Shown: positions 1 to 10,974 of the stretch, piece after piece | Layout: every line of letters begins with the position of its first letter | Position numbering within the stretch: position 1 is the stretch's first letter | Assembly: GCA_030490835.1 (NCBI GenBank) | Contig: CM059972.1 | Location: 30,917,452 to 30,981,451, forward strand | DNA: 64,000 nt | Origin: Annona cherimola | Lineage: Eukaryota; Streptophyta; Magnoliopsida; Magnoliales; Annonaceae | Direction of reading: 5' to 3' | The notes under the pieces: generated by a model | Seen by the model: the letters and a program-made list of their open reading frames with translations, nothing else | The model's database searches: none | What the model was told of the DNA's origin: nothing | Position numbers and translations under genes: made by a program

Positions 1-437
1 AATGAGGTTTTTTTATGTGGGCTAAACCGGATACTTGCTTAGCCGGGCTAACATGATTATTCATCGTTATAAAATTAAAAAATCCTATTAGCCCAGGCTA
101 AACAAATGGTTTACTTTAATTACCTAAAAAAACTTATTTAAAATAATTTTTTTGTTTTTTTATACATTTATTTATCTAAATATATTTAACATATAAATCA
201 AAATTTTACCATTTTTTATATGTGTATATATTTTTTTGAAATCTTTAAACATCTATTTAAAATACTATTATGTTTAAAATCTAGAAAAATATATACACAT
301 ATTCAAAAATAGTAAACTTTCTTTATATATTAAATACGCTTAAATAAATAAGTGTGTGAAAAAAGTAAAAAAAAAGTTTAAAATAAATTTTTTGAACTAG
401 GCTAACCAAACGCCGAGCTAATCGGATCATTTCCTTA
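1..437. mobile_element. Foldback MITE cluster (two related elements)
   Basis: The left and right halves are imperfect reverse complements: a left half with 'atctaaatatatttaacata' near 172-196 is answered by 'tatattaaatacgcttaaat' near 327-353. The ends carry 'ggctaa'-type motifs. Positions 1-35 look like the tail of a separate, related foldback element that is complete at 31531-31854. There is no coding capacity, as expected for a MITE. The superfamily is undecided because no clear TSD is visible here. Confidence 0.6.
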
Positions 438-675
438 GGTGCATTAAAATTTTTGAATGAAAATTTTTTGTTATAAAAATTTTTAAATGAAAGAAAATGA
501 TATGATATAATATGGGTAATGATGATAAGTAAATAAAATAAAGTTAAAATAGATAGATTAGTTGTATAGAAATAATTAAAAAGTTGTATAAAAGAATGAT
601 TTGGAGGATGAAAATTTTAGATTTAAAAGTTAATAAATTTAAAAAATTTTAGCTTTTAACAAACACCCCTCCTTT
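435..675 (-). mobile_element. MITE family M2
   Basis: About 240 bp ending in 'aacacccctcc' and starting 'ttaggtgcat'. Its reverse complement resembles 6425-6625 and 31025-31300, which have different flanks, so this is a mobile family and not only part of the segmental duplication. Hallmarks are runs such as 'aaagttaaaatagatagatta' (reverse of 'tctattttaactttattc') and ends related to GGTGTGTTTGG. Non-coding. Confidence 0.6.
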
Positions 676-780
676 TCTTTGTCACAGTGATAAATATGAG
701 CATTTTTTTACCTATTAACTCAAATTGTTTATTTCATTATCATTTAGTTAAAACTAAAAATTAAAATATTAGATTTTTAT

Positions 781-890
781 CATGGCCTAAGAGGCTCGGC
801 CTTGGCAGTCACTGACCCCGCGATCCAGGATCGAATCTCGTCGACCACACTCCACATTTGCCATCGGCCGCTGAGCTCTGGTCGCTGGGA
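781..890 (-). mobile_element. tRNA-derived SINE (copy 1)
   Basis: Read on the minus strand, this GC-richer 110 bp holds an A-box-like 'agctcagcggcc' (complement of 866-877), then a B-box-like 'gattcgatcc' (complement of 828-837) about 30 bp later. These are the two internal pol III promoter elements in tRNA order and near-tRNA spacing. It is not a functional tRNA gene because the stems do not close. Copies lie at 32516-32625, 46174-46284 and 48431-48540, all inside the duplicated block, so one ancestral insertion is enough. Confidence 0.55.
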
Positions 891-1060
891 AAAAAATTAA
901 ATAAAAGTACAACGGCCGTTTGATATTAGGTGCAATAAATTGGGCCACTAATTTCAAGTCAAGGTTATGGGCCAGTCCTGTAACCGTTGTACGCGAACCA
1001 CCAGCTCTATGCCTTGGAAATATAATTAATAAATTAAAACGCCCTGTCACAAAATTTTAG

Positions 1061-2454
1061 AGGGTGGCTGAGAGGCAGACGATTTTTTTTCATTAGTATA
1101 TATTACATTATCTCAACATGTATTACTATTAAGCACTAAAATATTCTTACAATTTTTCTATTTTTTTCATACTGACACATTAGCGTCCATGCAAACAAAC
1201 TTTTAAGGGGGAAAAATCCTACGAAAGCTATATTGATCCTTAATTTCAAAAATAATTGAATATTTTCAATTTTACAGTTATTAAATATTATAGTGAAATA
1301 AAGTAAATAAATAGAAGCCCAATGGAATAATTTAATCTCTTAATCGATTTTCTATTCATATGTTGTCGTCATGGCCAAATTGATCTAAAAAAAAAAGGCG
1401 TTTTAATTTTCCTTAAAAAATCGCGTATAAATTCTCTAATTTGTAATTAGATCACAGCAAAACATTTATAACCCTATAAATCTTGTGCGGTAGCCCATAA
1501 TTCGGGCAACTAAAAAATATTTTTATTTTTTTTGCGCTTAGACGTGAGCTTCACAAGGATGCCAATATTTGGCAAATTTTTAAATTCATGTGGTATAATA
1601 AAATATTAAATAAATTTAAAGAATACCAAAATTTAAACAAAATGGGTGGGGCACCACATATGGTATCAAAATTTTCAAAAATAAGAAGATACATTTTTTG
1701 ATGGAAAAAAAATATTTTCTTGAGTTGCTTACAAATCACCTGGTCTACGGGGGACCACAAAAGATATCTATGTAGTCAATTGAAATGATTTTTTTTTATC
1801 TTAACTAAGTAATATTACTAGGCATATTACTTAATATTGGATTCACATATCTATGTAGAAATGTGCAAGTCAATTTCAAATGGCGGCATCACCATCATCA
1901 ATATTCCAGTTATTAAGCCTTGTAAGTCACAGAATGCGCAAGACACTCATCAATTAAGCCCAGTGAGTCATTGAAAGCACAAGACACCAATTCGTCCAGA
2001 CCCTATTATGAGAATATCATTGACCACACTACTTGAAAAGGTTGAATTCCAAGCAAATATTAATCTATAAAGTTATAAGATGTGCATGTTGGTTGGCTAG
2101 GTATAAAAAAAATCAAAAACGCAAAATCGATAAAAGGAAAAAATCAAAAAAATTAATTTCTTTGTCAAAAAACAACACAATTTTAAGTTAAGTTTTCAAT
2201 ATGTCAAAGCATTTCATGAAAAAAAAAAGCTCAAAAAATCTATTACTTTAATGGATCAAGAAGTGAGATGTAACCAATTATATTCGTGAAAATTTTTCAT
2301 GACATATGTAAAAATATTATAGCACTCTAACAAAAATCTTATACACACATTAATGAAAATTGGTGGATACAAAGATGATTTAACATTTTCTCATCCAAAG
2401 AGATAACTATTAATATCATTATGAAACGAGGTGAATTGTTTTCACAAAAATAGA
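1061..2454. other. AT-rich intergenic sequence
   Basis: No gene, TIR or LTR is recognised. The sequence recurs at about 32790-34190, 46441-47437 (partial) and 48711-50070. A stretch at 1861-2070 can be read as a short open frame of about 69 codons in the copies at 33624 and 49500, but in this copy the frame is broken. It may be decayed retroelement sequence. Confidence 0.6.
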
Positions 2455-2705
2455 GAATAAAAAAAGAGATCCCTAGATACCCTAAAATATGGTGACGTGA
2501 AGATTTCAAAAAAAACAAAAAAATCCTTAGATATCCTGAAATATGGTGAGGGAAAGAAAAAAAATCCTCAGATACCCTGAAATATGGTAAGGGGAAGAGA
2601 AAAAAAAAGAAACAAAAAATAAAAAATCCCTACATACCCTGAAATATGATGAACGGAAGAAGGAAAAAAAGATCTTTAGATACCCTGAAATATGATAAGG
2701 AGAGG
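2455..2705. repeat. Minisatellite, five degenerate units
   Basis: Five tandem units of about 45-65 bp, each with the core 'taccctgaaatatggtgagg' followed by an A-rich spacer of variable length. Related arrays lie at about 34200-34505, 35765-35945, 50085-50372 and 51625-51823, with different unit numbers, so unit count has changed since duplication. Confidence 0.8.
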
Positions 2706-3130
2706 AAATTACAATACACCACCATTATATTTTGATACGATAGTTAACTCTCTTGGATGGGTTGGTAAAGTTTCATGCATCTGATATCTACCGGTTGATA
2801 AATCATACACTCATGTGCTATGTAATTTTAGAATACTTCATGAAAAATTATCTCCAATATGAATTAGTGAAACTCCTTCAATCAGCAACCTTGAGAATTT
2901 TACAACTTTGCTATTCCTACGGCTAAAAAAGTCAATAATTATTAAAATAATAATAATAATAATTATTATTATTATTAAGAAAAAAGAGAGAATTATGAAA
3001 ATTCATAATAAGATTACAAGAAAATTTCATATAGAAAATTTGTTAAAGGCATTCTAAATAGGATGAAATGTATGAAAGAAAAATAAATTATAAAAATCAT
3101 ACTAAGTTGCACTAAAAGAAGAAAAATCTT

Positions 3131-3202
3131 TGGTGTCAACCATACCTCCTTCAATGATAATGTTCATTATCATCGAAGAAGGGGGGGCAACTGATGACAC
3201 CC
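3131..3202. repeat. Long hairpin next to a G-rich tract
   Basis: Inverted repeat: ATGATAATG (3154-3162) pairs with CATTATCAT (3165-3173) across a 2-nt loop. The stem extends outward with few mismatches (CTCCTTC against GAAGAAGG). An outer pair, GGTGTCA (3132-3138) and TGACACC (3195-3201), closes the structure. A run of seven G lies on the right arm. The hairpin is kept at about 36389-36465 but missing at about 34934 and 50813. Confidence 0.75.
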
Positions 3203-3903
3203 TACTTAAATGGGAAAATTAGATTTTTTTAAAAACAGGCTTACTACCATTTGGGCCACCCATTTAAAGCCTTTCATAGATTTATATTTGAATTTTTAGC
3301 CCATATATTTGCAAGCCCAATCTAGTGTAGGATCCATGTAGAAAATGGGTCTCCAATGCTTTTAGCCCACTTAAGAAGTAATGGTCACTAATCGATACGG
3401 CAGATCAGGAGCAATTTGCATTCAAGACAAAGTAAAGAGTATTTTCTCAAGACAATTGAAGCAGAGTCGATGTGATGGATGGTTTGGATTAAACAAATAA
3501 TTAGTATTTTATGAGGTTTTAATGAGTCAAAATAAATTTGACCAAAGAAAGGGGTGGATGTGCAACATTTCAAATGGTGAATAAAAACTACCAAATCTAA
3601 ACTACTAAATGAATATCTAAACCGTTAAAGTGGTTAAGGGACATCAATAAGTGTGGGCCCCCATCTAAGATTAAGGAAAAATAGGTGACAATCAAGGAAT
3701 AAATGGAGGATGAAAAATACACAAAATCAATGGCTAGGAAAGAGTTGACTTACTAGCCAAGCAAAACAATTTGCCCATTGGTGGTTTTCAAAAACCACCC
3801 ATAAATTTACCAAGAAATCCATTTTGAAATAGAATTTTGCAAAAAAAGAAAAGGTGGAGTTGTGCAAAATAATACCAATGTGCAATTTTCCAAACATCAA
3901 AGG

Positions 3904-3914
3904 CTATAAAAAGG
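3904..3914 (+). promoter_or_regulatory. TATA-box candidate in the LTR-like segment
   Basis: CTATAAAAAGG within 'ggctataaaaaggccc', a good plant pol II TATA context. In the duplicates at about 35636 and 51499 the motif reads CTACAAAAAGG, which breaks the TATA core. Confidence 0.4.
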
Positions 3915-4126
3915 CCCTTTCTTCCCCTAAAGGGGGCACGCCCAAAACAGACCCAAAAATTCCTCTTTCACCTATCCACCCCTTTTTCATCTCCCAAAAT
4001 CCCCATAACAGCTACCCTCTTTTTCTTTTTTTTTTTCAACGTATTGGACGCAACCCATTTCATTCTTTTTTTACCAAGTGCCGCTCCAGCCTACTCCTCT
4101 TTTATGTTAAAAAAAATTCAAAAGAA

Positions 4127-4159
<33 letters not shown>
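4127..4159. repeat. Compound microsatellite (AT)n(AC)n
   Basis: A run of AT dinucleotides passes into AC dinucleotides. A shorter AT run lies at about 4200-4216. Confidence 0.9.
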
Positions 4160-5050
4160 TGCATTTGCCCTTCGTTTGCATTCTAGCATCTTTTTTAAAT
4201 ATATATATATATATATCCAACGCTACCACATCCCATCTTTCTCGTTTCTTTTTTTTAAATTTTTTTATTTAATCATATATCTGGATCATCTAATGCTCTA
4301 CTTTGGGCCTGCTTAAAAATCATTTTTACTTTCACGTTGCTTTATCATTCCATTTCATGTCATTTTTGTTTATCAATTTTTTTTTACAAAAAAAACAACG
4401 CTGCCGCACCTCATTCTCTCCTTTCTTTTCCTATAATTTTTTTTAATCCAATATCCGTTCGTCTAATACTCTATTTCATGCTTACTTAAAATTATCTTGC
4501 TTTTAATCAACTTTGTTATATCATTTTGTTTCACGTCCTCTTTTTTTTAAAAAAAAGACTAATATAACGAAATATCCATATTTAACTATATCAACATTTT
4601 GTTATAATGTTTACATTGCATGTTTCTTTTAATGCAATCATTTGCATCTACATATTCTTCACATAAAAAAATGAATGAATATTAAAATCAAACAACTATC
4701 TTCCATCCATCGATTTTTTTTACGAAAACATTGTCATTTCGTAACCATAAATTTTTTTAAAAAAAAAGAAAAAGCCAACTTTATTTATGGAAATGAAATT
4801 TTCATGTCCTCCTTCAGATTGAGTTAGGGCATTATAAAAAGCCTGATTAAATTTCTACATCTACCCTTCTGAGTTGTTATAAGATGTATGTTAATTTTGA
4901 GGACTCCTAGGACTACTGTACTAGAAAAGTAATGTTGTATTTTTTTTCTAGTTATGAGTTCATCTAGAAAATCTCTGTATTTCAATGTCTTATTGTATAC
5001 TGACTGACCACCGTTATATGGTTAGTGGTGACTCCAAAAAAATTAATGTA

Positions 5051-6246
5051 TTAATTTTTATTGGCATCTGTACGCATCTTACTGAATATTAATTGCGCCT
5101 AATTGAGATACATGTTTGTGTTTGACTAACTCGCATCATTTAAAAATCTCTAAGAACTTGCATCATCTAAAAGCTTTAACACTTGCATCTCCCTTGTTTA
5201 ACCCTCATTTTTACACCTTTTATATATTTTTTATTTATGATCTTGAACCCCTTTTCTACATCTTTTATCTTTTTATTTGCACGTTAAATTCTCTATTTAA
5301 CTCACATCATATCTAACCAGCTAACCCGTTAACTCGTATTTCATATTTAATTTTCAATCTTGCATTTGTATATTTATTTTCCTAGACTTTTCATTCATAT
5401 TTATTTTTCTCTCTCGCATTTGCACATTTACTTTCCTGTTTAGTTCGCAGTTATTTTTTATATTTTTAGGCCCATTTGTCGGCTCATCGTAGCGCACAAA
5501 AAATCATGTGCTACATGTTCCAATCATAAATTTTAATAAAACGCAAAAACAATTTAATTTTTGGGCGGTTAAGCATAAAAATAAAATTAGGTTGTAAAAC
5601 CTTTGCAAAACTTAGATTAGATCAGCTCTCGGATTTCATGTTCGAATAATAATCAACCTTGGGTCATTGCTTCTGCTTGGTATGTTATTTAGTGTTTTTT
5701 TTTCCTGAATGGAGGGCATGTTATATAGCGTTGGGATGTGAATATTGCATTTGGCATGCGCAACTAATTAAATCCAGCTGCAAAATATAATTTTACTCAT
5801 CAAATTCAATCCTACGAATTCATAGGACTTCTTTAAATTTTAGAAAAATTTATATATGAGATTTTTGAAACGAAAAGTGTAAAAATTGAAAGCTAAGTAA
5901 TGAAATTGGAATCGTTTAATTCACGCTGCAGATAATACGCACCTTATTAAGTAGGAGAGTTCGGCCTCTATTAAATCCCACTTCTGTGTAACTTTCCCAT
6001 TTAATTTCTTATTTTGATGATTGATGAAAATTTTACAACATCCAATATATTTAGTATCATTTGTATAAAAATAAAAGCCTTATCATGTGTTGTCCATGGT
6101 CCTGTGTATAAATGTATAAAATAATTTGATGCTAAATATTAAACTTAAATTTGTATTTTTAATATATAAATTATCTAAAATATTACTATTATGTAAATAA
6201 ATAAATTTATAAAATATTATTACATTCTAATGCATATGTTAATGGA
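5051..6246. other. AT-rich intergenic sequence
   Basis: No gene seen. From about 5520 it aligns with 37080-37798. The preceding 3820-5520 has no counterpart in the other copies in this window. Confidence 0.6.
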
Positions 6247-6424
6247 CAGAGATGCAATTTGGTACCAAGTTTGGGTTTTATTTTTAAGAATTTTTCAAAA
6301 TAGACTTGGTTTCAACCTAACTCGAGAGAACCCAAAACCAATGCCATGTTTACATCAACCCAACTCAGTCCGAACCCAATATCCCCTAAATTATTAAAAG
6401 AATTATATTATTTATATATTAAGG

Positions 6425-6625
6425 TTTTTTAATTATTTATTATCATCATTTTATACAACTATCCTACTTTTCAATCATTGTTACATAACTATCCGCATAA
6501 CTAACTTATCTATTTTAACTTTATTCTTTTTTACTTCTTATTATTATCTCTATTATATCACATCATTTTCTGTTAATTCAAAAAAATTTCTTTCAAAATT
6601 TTTATCACTTCTCAAGCACACCCTA
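6425..6625 (+). mobile_element. MITE family M2 inside the old hAT
   Basis: Matches 31025-31300, including 'taacttatctattttaactt', and ends 'caagcacaccctaag'. It is nested in the hAT element and is present again at about 38000-38190. Confidence 0.55.
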
Positions 6626-7109
6626 AGTATGTTAAAAGAATTATATTGTTTGTAGATTAAATATTTTAACCATAATTATAACAAATTTTTTTTCCAATAA
6701 TCATAATATAATTAAACTATAAAATTTTTATTCTAAAATCTAAATATCGTTCATATTTATCCATAAAAATTTGAATATATTGCATCTATATCGACTTAAT
6801 TTGTAAATAACTATAAATATATCAACTCTATAAAATTATTGCGTGCATACAAATTAATTATGAGATATATACATTTTACTTTTATTAAAACTTATTTAGA
6901 TAGTAATTTCATGTAATTCTAATTATTTTTCTTACCTTGATTCTTGATGGTAAATTCACTATTTCATTATACTTAGTATTACCTTTTAATTAGAAAATCA
7001 ACTTTTATCAAAAATCAACGATATCACAGATCATATAAATATATTTAGATTAAATTATAAATAAATAAATTATCATAATCAAAATCATATTTTGGAATTA
7101 GTTGATAGA

Positions 7110-8753
7110 TGTTGGTCCCGAGTTGATGGCTAAACCCAAGAGGGGAGGGGTGAATTGGGTTCTTTAAAAAATAATCTTCTTTCGTAAATCATAAACTCTT
7201 AACCCCTTGAAAATTTAATCCCCTTTGAAAGCAAATGAAGAGCAAATAAGATAAAGCAGTAAAAATAAATAGAACACAAGATTTATAGTGGTTCGGGCAA
7301 ACCTTCCCTACTCCACTCCTCCAAGCTCACACTCCGTTGTGACTTGGGTTCCACTATGTATTCCTCGAATACACTTAGAAACACCGCTCTCTTCTAGATT
7401 CCAGCTCTAGGGGGCATAAGCAAACACTTACACAAGTAGGTGATGAGTCTCACTCCAATCACCCTACTTTGCATACACTTGATCTTAGCTACTCAAGCTA
7501 AATCAAGATTTATACAACAAGACTTTGAAAAAGAAAAACTACACTTTACAATGATGTGTAGACAAGTTTGAGCTCGAGGAAGAATTCAGAAGCAGCTTGG
7601 ATGATTCTTGATGAAGCAGCTTGCATCCTGAAACTTTCTTCTTCTTTAGAATGTATATGGACCACTCAGAAATAGAGAAAAGCAAATAGGATTCCTTTCT
7701 AGATCTTCTTTTCTCTCTTTGGACTTTGTAGAGTATATAGTAGTGTCTTGTAATGTTCTTGTGTGTTTTTACGTTCATTTGAGGGTCCTTATATAGAAAG
7801 AGAAGGATTTGAACGTTGTAGAGGTGGTTGGCGCGCAATAAATGAACTCCAACGTTCGAAAATTCGAACGTTATACCCAAGTCGAAGATGGAGTCGACTT
7901 GGCCTGCGACTTGGCTTCCAAGTCGCACCTGGAGTCGACCTCGTGTGCGACTCCAGTTCTTCAGATTTCCAAGTCCGAGTCTTGGGTCGACTTGGCTTTC
8001 AGACTTCGACTCAAGTCGAACCTGAAGTCGACTTGACCTGCGACTTGGCTCGGGTTTTGCTGAAAACACCTTGATCTTCTTGAACTGGCTTGAACTTTGT
8101 AAAAATGGTCTTCATGACTTGGATATTGCTTCATTTGAAATAAGCTTGAAGATTAGCTTTAGACTTGATAGACTTGATTTGAACTTTGAATATGAATCTT
8201 AGCTTTTGATCTTCAAGAAACTTCAGTTGCTTTTTGAGAATGAACTTTGCATCCTATTTGGATTTGATAAAGTCCAAATGGATCCTTGGAATAAGCTTGA
8301 AACTTCAATCTTCAAGTCTGAACTCCTCAAGTCGAAGTTGGAGTCGACCTCGTCTGCGACTTCGCCCAAGTCGCACCTGGAGTCGACTTCGCCTGCGACT
8401 TCGTTATGTTCATTTCCCCTTTTCAGCTCTGGATGCTCCAAGTCGATGCTGGAGTCGACTTCGTCTGCGACTTGGTTTCCTAAGTCGCACCTGGAGTCGA
8501 CTTGGCCTGCGACTTCACTTGCTTGTTTTCTATTTTCAATGCTATCCACCTTTTTCCATTTGAAGTCGACTTAGGTATCGACTTCACCTCAAGTCGAAGT
8601 CCAAGTCGACTTGGTAATCGACTTGACTTCTTTGTTTTCCTTAAACACTTGGCAAACTCATTAGTACACTTTATATACTCAAATTAGTCTTTGTTTAATC
8701 ATCAAAACTTATGCTTTGGTCAATTTGTTTTGTTTTGAACATTGTTTCCAACA
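7110..8753 (-). repeat. 3' LTR of element 1
   Basis: 1644 bp. It differs from the 5' LTR only at 7190 (c/t), 7380 (a/g) and 8541 (g/a), with no net length change. It contains about ten GTCGAC palindromes in two clusters (about 7890-8040 and 8335-8625). Open frames inside it are non-genic. Confidence 0.95.
7789..7798 (-). promoter_or_regulatory. LTR TATA box (3' LTR copy)
   Basis: The minus strand reads TTCTATATAAGGA, a good TATA box inside the LTR. The GTCGAC array lies upstream of it and the presumed R-U5 region downstream. Confidence 0.55.
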
Positions 8754-8767
8754 ATCTCCCCCTTTTT
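8754..8767 (-). other. Polypurine tract of element 1
   Basis: Next to the 3' LTR. The minus strand reads AAAAAGGGGGAGAT immediately before TGTTGG. A second PPT-like tract (aaaaagggggaga) lies at 9081-9094. Multiplied PPTs are typical of Sireviruses. Confidence 0.85.
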
Positions 8768-9098
8768 GATGATTGACAAAACTACATTTGAGTTGATACC
8801 TTTCAAAACATTAAATCATGTTCATATATATTTGTTTTGAAAAACAGAGCATTGTCCTAGGTACTTTCAACCATATAGTTCAGGACTTTTCAAACCATTA
8901 TCATAAAAAATATATTCATGACAGAGCATTACTTTCATATCATTCAAACATATTAATCATTGCAATCATAACACAACTTTCATATATGTATCAAGTTTCA
9001 AAATACAATGTAAACAAAAAAATGAAACCTATACAAATTACCCAACCCAAGCAAAAAGAAGACTCTCAAAACCTATCCTTTCTCCCCCTTTTTGTCAA

Positions 9099-10685
9099 TC
9101 ACTCAAAAAATTTGTCAATTACCAGAGACTTGGTAAATTGAAATTGGGAAATGGGATAGATAGATTGAGTTGGTTTGATGGGACGGACATGGGCGGATGA
9201 GTAGTAGGAGGAAACGGGTGCAGGAGAAGGCTCGCGATGAACTGAACCCGATTCGAAGGGATCAAGTTCAGGCATTGGTCGCTTCTTGTGACGGCCGGAG
9301 GCGAGATGATATCGTATGGTACGCAATTCCCGATCGATTCGATCTTGTCGGGAATGCATATTATTGATTGCCGCCAACACTTCGGTCACAAGACTCGTCA
9401 TCCGGTCTTCTTGGTGACCCATTTCTTCACGGACGGCAACGATTTCATTTCTCAAATCTCTTAGAGTGACCTCCTCAGATGAGGTTGGAGGCACCCGTTC
9501 ACGTGCAGCAGATCCTTGTGGAGAATAGGATCCGTGCGAGATGGGAGATGCTGGCTCCTCTTGAGTAAGTGGTGCCGCGGGAGGTTGCTCCCCCTCGGCT
9601 TGTGCATTGTCTTCTTGCTCTTCTTCTGAACCTTCATGCCTTAGTTCAAGCAGATTGATCTTCATTCTTTGGATTAGTACTTTATTTATGGCATTTGTGG
9701 ATTTGAGCACTTCGAAAGGCTCGCCTTCAATATCCACTTTGAAGAATTCAAGAATTTTTGTGATCCATGTGCCATAAGGGAGGACTCCTCGTGGGTTATC
9801 CTTTCTAGATGCCAGGGCTTCAAGAAATAGTTTTGGTATGCTCACCTTGACCCTGTTGGCCACTTTCCATAGTATCTCTGCTTCTTGTGGGTTTAATTAG
9901 TTTCTTCCACCGCCCTTTGGGTAGATGCAGTGGGCAATGAGAAGTCTGAGCACTCGTAGCCTGGGTGAAAGATCCATGTACCGAAGGAATTTGATTCCCG
10001 GATGGTACTTGTTGCTCCGAGTGAGCTGATTATACATTTGATCCAATGTGAGGTCTTCTGGAATAGGCTCATCCTCATACAGGACTTCAAGTATTTGTCC
10101 TAAATGACTCATTACTTCAGTCGGACCTGCAATTATCCCGATTCCAAGATCTATTTCTACTCCTTTGACGAAGGTTCCATAGTATTCTTCATCCCATAGA
10201 TAATAAAACATTCGAGTAAGATCTGGATAGACCCTTTCGTCTTCCTTTAGCAAATTTGTCCATCCTTGAAAATCTAATAGATCTTCTATGTCGGATCCAT
10301 ATTCTTTCAAGAAATTAAAATCTATAATCTTGGGTATGAATACCTTCCGTTCGTAGAACTTTTTGTAAAAACGGCTATGTTGGAGCTCGGTTTTGAAGTA
10401 GGTAGTGGGCATCTTCAATACTTGGGCTTTCCCAGCCGCAGTGCCCCTTCTGCTTGTCCCGGATTGTGTGCTCTGTGAGGTTTGTTGTTGACTTTCCGTC
10501 CTGGGTGCTTGATCAGATGATTGAGTAGAAGTTTGGAATCGAACCCGTTTACCCGTCGAAGTTGATGGTTCCTTTCTAGCTCTTTTTGATGGAGTCCTAG
10601 TTCTTCTAGGAACTTTTTTTGAAGGTTGTGGTTGTGTGGGAACCCGTTTGGGGTATGGTTTTGATACGGCTTTCTTTGGTGCCAT
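9099..10685 (-). pseudogene. Extra ORF 3' of pol in element 1, one nonsense codon
   Basis: A reading frame of about 528 codons starting MAPKKAV at 10685 and ending at 9099, interrupted by one in-frame TAA at 9897-9899. The frame is the same on both sides. The N-terminus (about 1-90) is rich in Lys/Arg/Ser/Thr/Pro and looks nuclear-targeting (RRTRTPSKRARKE). The middle (about 100-370) has an FIPK...LLDFQGWTNLL...YPDLTRMFYY pattern that I recall from the 'putative plant transposon protein' domain family. The C-terminal third is acidic and Pro-rich, then has a likely coiled coil (heptads around RDLRNEIVAVREEM...DRIDRELRTIRYHL). I see no signal peptide or membrane segment, so calling it envelope-like is not supported. 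Its role is unknown. Element 2 lacks it. Confidence 0.7.
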
Positions 10686-10974
10686 TTGGAGCTTGGAGTT
10701 TAGGGATTTTGGAGCTTTGGGAATCAGAGAGGGAATGTCAGTGAGAGAGTTTGAGAGGGATCGAAACAGAGGGAGAGTGAGAGAAAGAGTGACAGAGGGA
10801 GTGAGAGAGAGAGAGAGTGGCGGTTTGCCGGAGACAGGGGGAGAATGAAATCGCCGGAGATAGAGACTGTCGCCGGAGAGGGAGAAAAAAAAGAAATGGA
10901 GAGGATGGAGGGAAATGAGGAAGGAAGGAGGGAGAAGAGAAGAAAAGGAAGAAGAGTCGGCCGAATGCGAAACG

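Larger units (their letters stand above)
1..2046. repeat. AT-rich duplicated block, type alpha
   Basis: Non-coding, strongly AT-rich DNA that aligns closely with 45385-47437 and less closely with 31805-33830 and 47715-49690. The two closer copies share sub-type differences, for example around the SINE at 781-890. The block holds foldback MITE sequence (1-437), a second MITE (435-675), a SINE (781-890) and about 1 kb of sequence with no recognisable gene (1061-2046). Short open frames here are chance. Confidence 0.8.
3192..5050 (+). mobile_element. Degenerate LTR-like segment (possible Ty3/gypsy LTR)
   Basis: A purine-rich tract (gaagaaggggggg) is followed by TGATGACACCC, which looks like a PPT-LTR boundary. 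About 710 bp downstream is a TATA motif, and the far end has 'ggttagtggtgactcc', which recalls plant gypsy LTR ends. No paired LTR, PBS or coding region is visible, so the class is a guess. Positions 3820-5520 are absent from the second segmental copy (joined at about 37079). Confidence 0.35.

Noticed and set aside
781..890. Functional tRNA gene
   Set aside because: A- and B-box-like motifs exist but the acceptor and anticodon stems do not pair; SINE fits better.
4044..4316. Open frames with (IY)n and (HT)n runs
   Set aside because: Translation of an (AT)n(AC)n microsatellite.
7539..8069. Open frame of 176 codons inside the Sirevirus LTR (and its twin at 15741-16271)
   Set aside because: Lies wholly in the LTR across the GTCGAC repeats; identical only because LTRs are identical. 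Simple-repeat-like protein.
8206..8574. Repeat-rich open frames (SKSHLESTSSATS-like) in the LTR
   Set aside because: Direct translation of the palindromic repeat in several frames, so not coding evidence.
7890..8625. CRISPR-like array from regularly repeated GTCGAC units
   Set aside because: Plant retrotransposon LTR; spacing is irregular, repeats are short palindromes and no cas genes exist.
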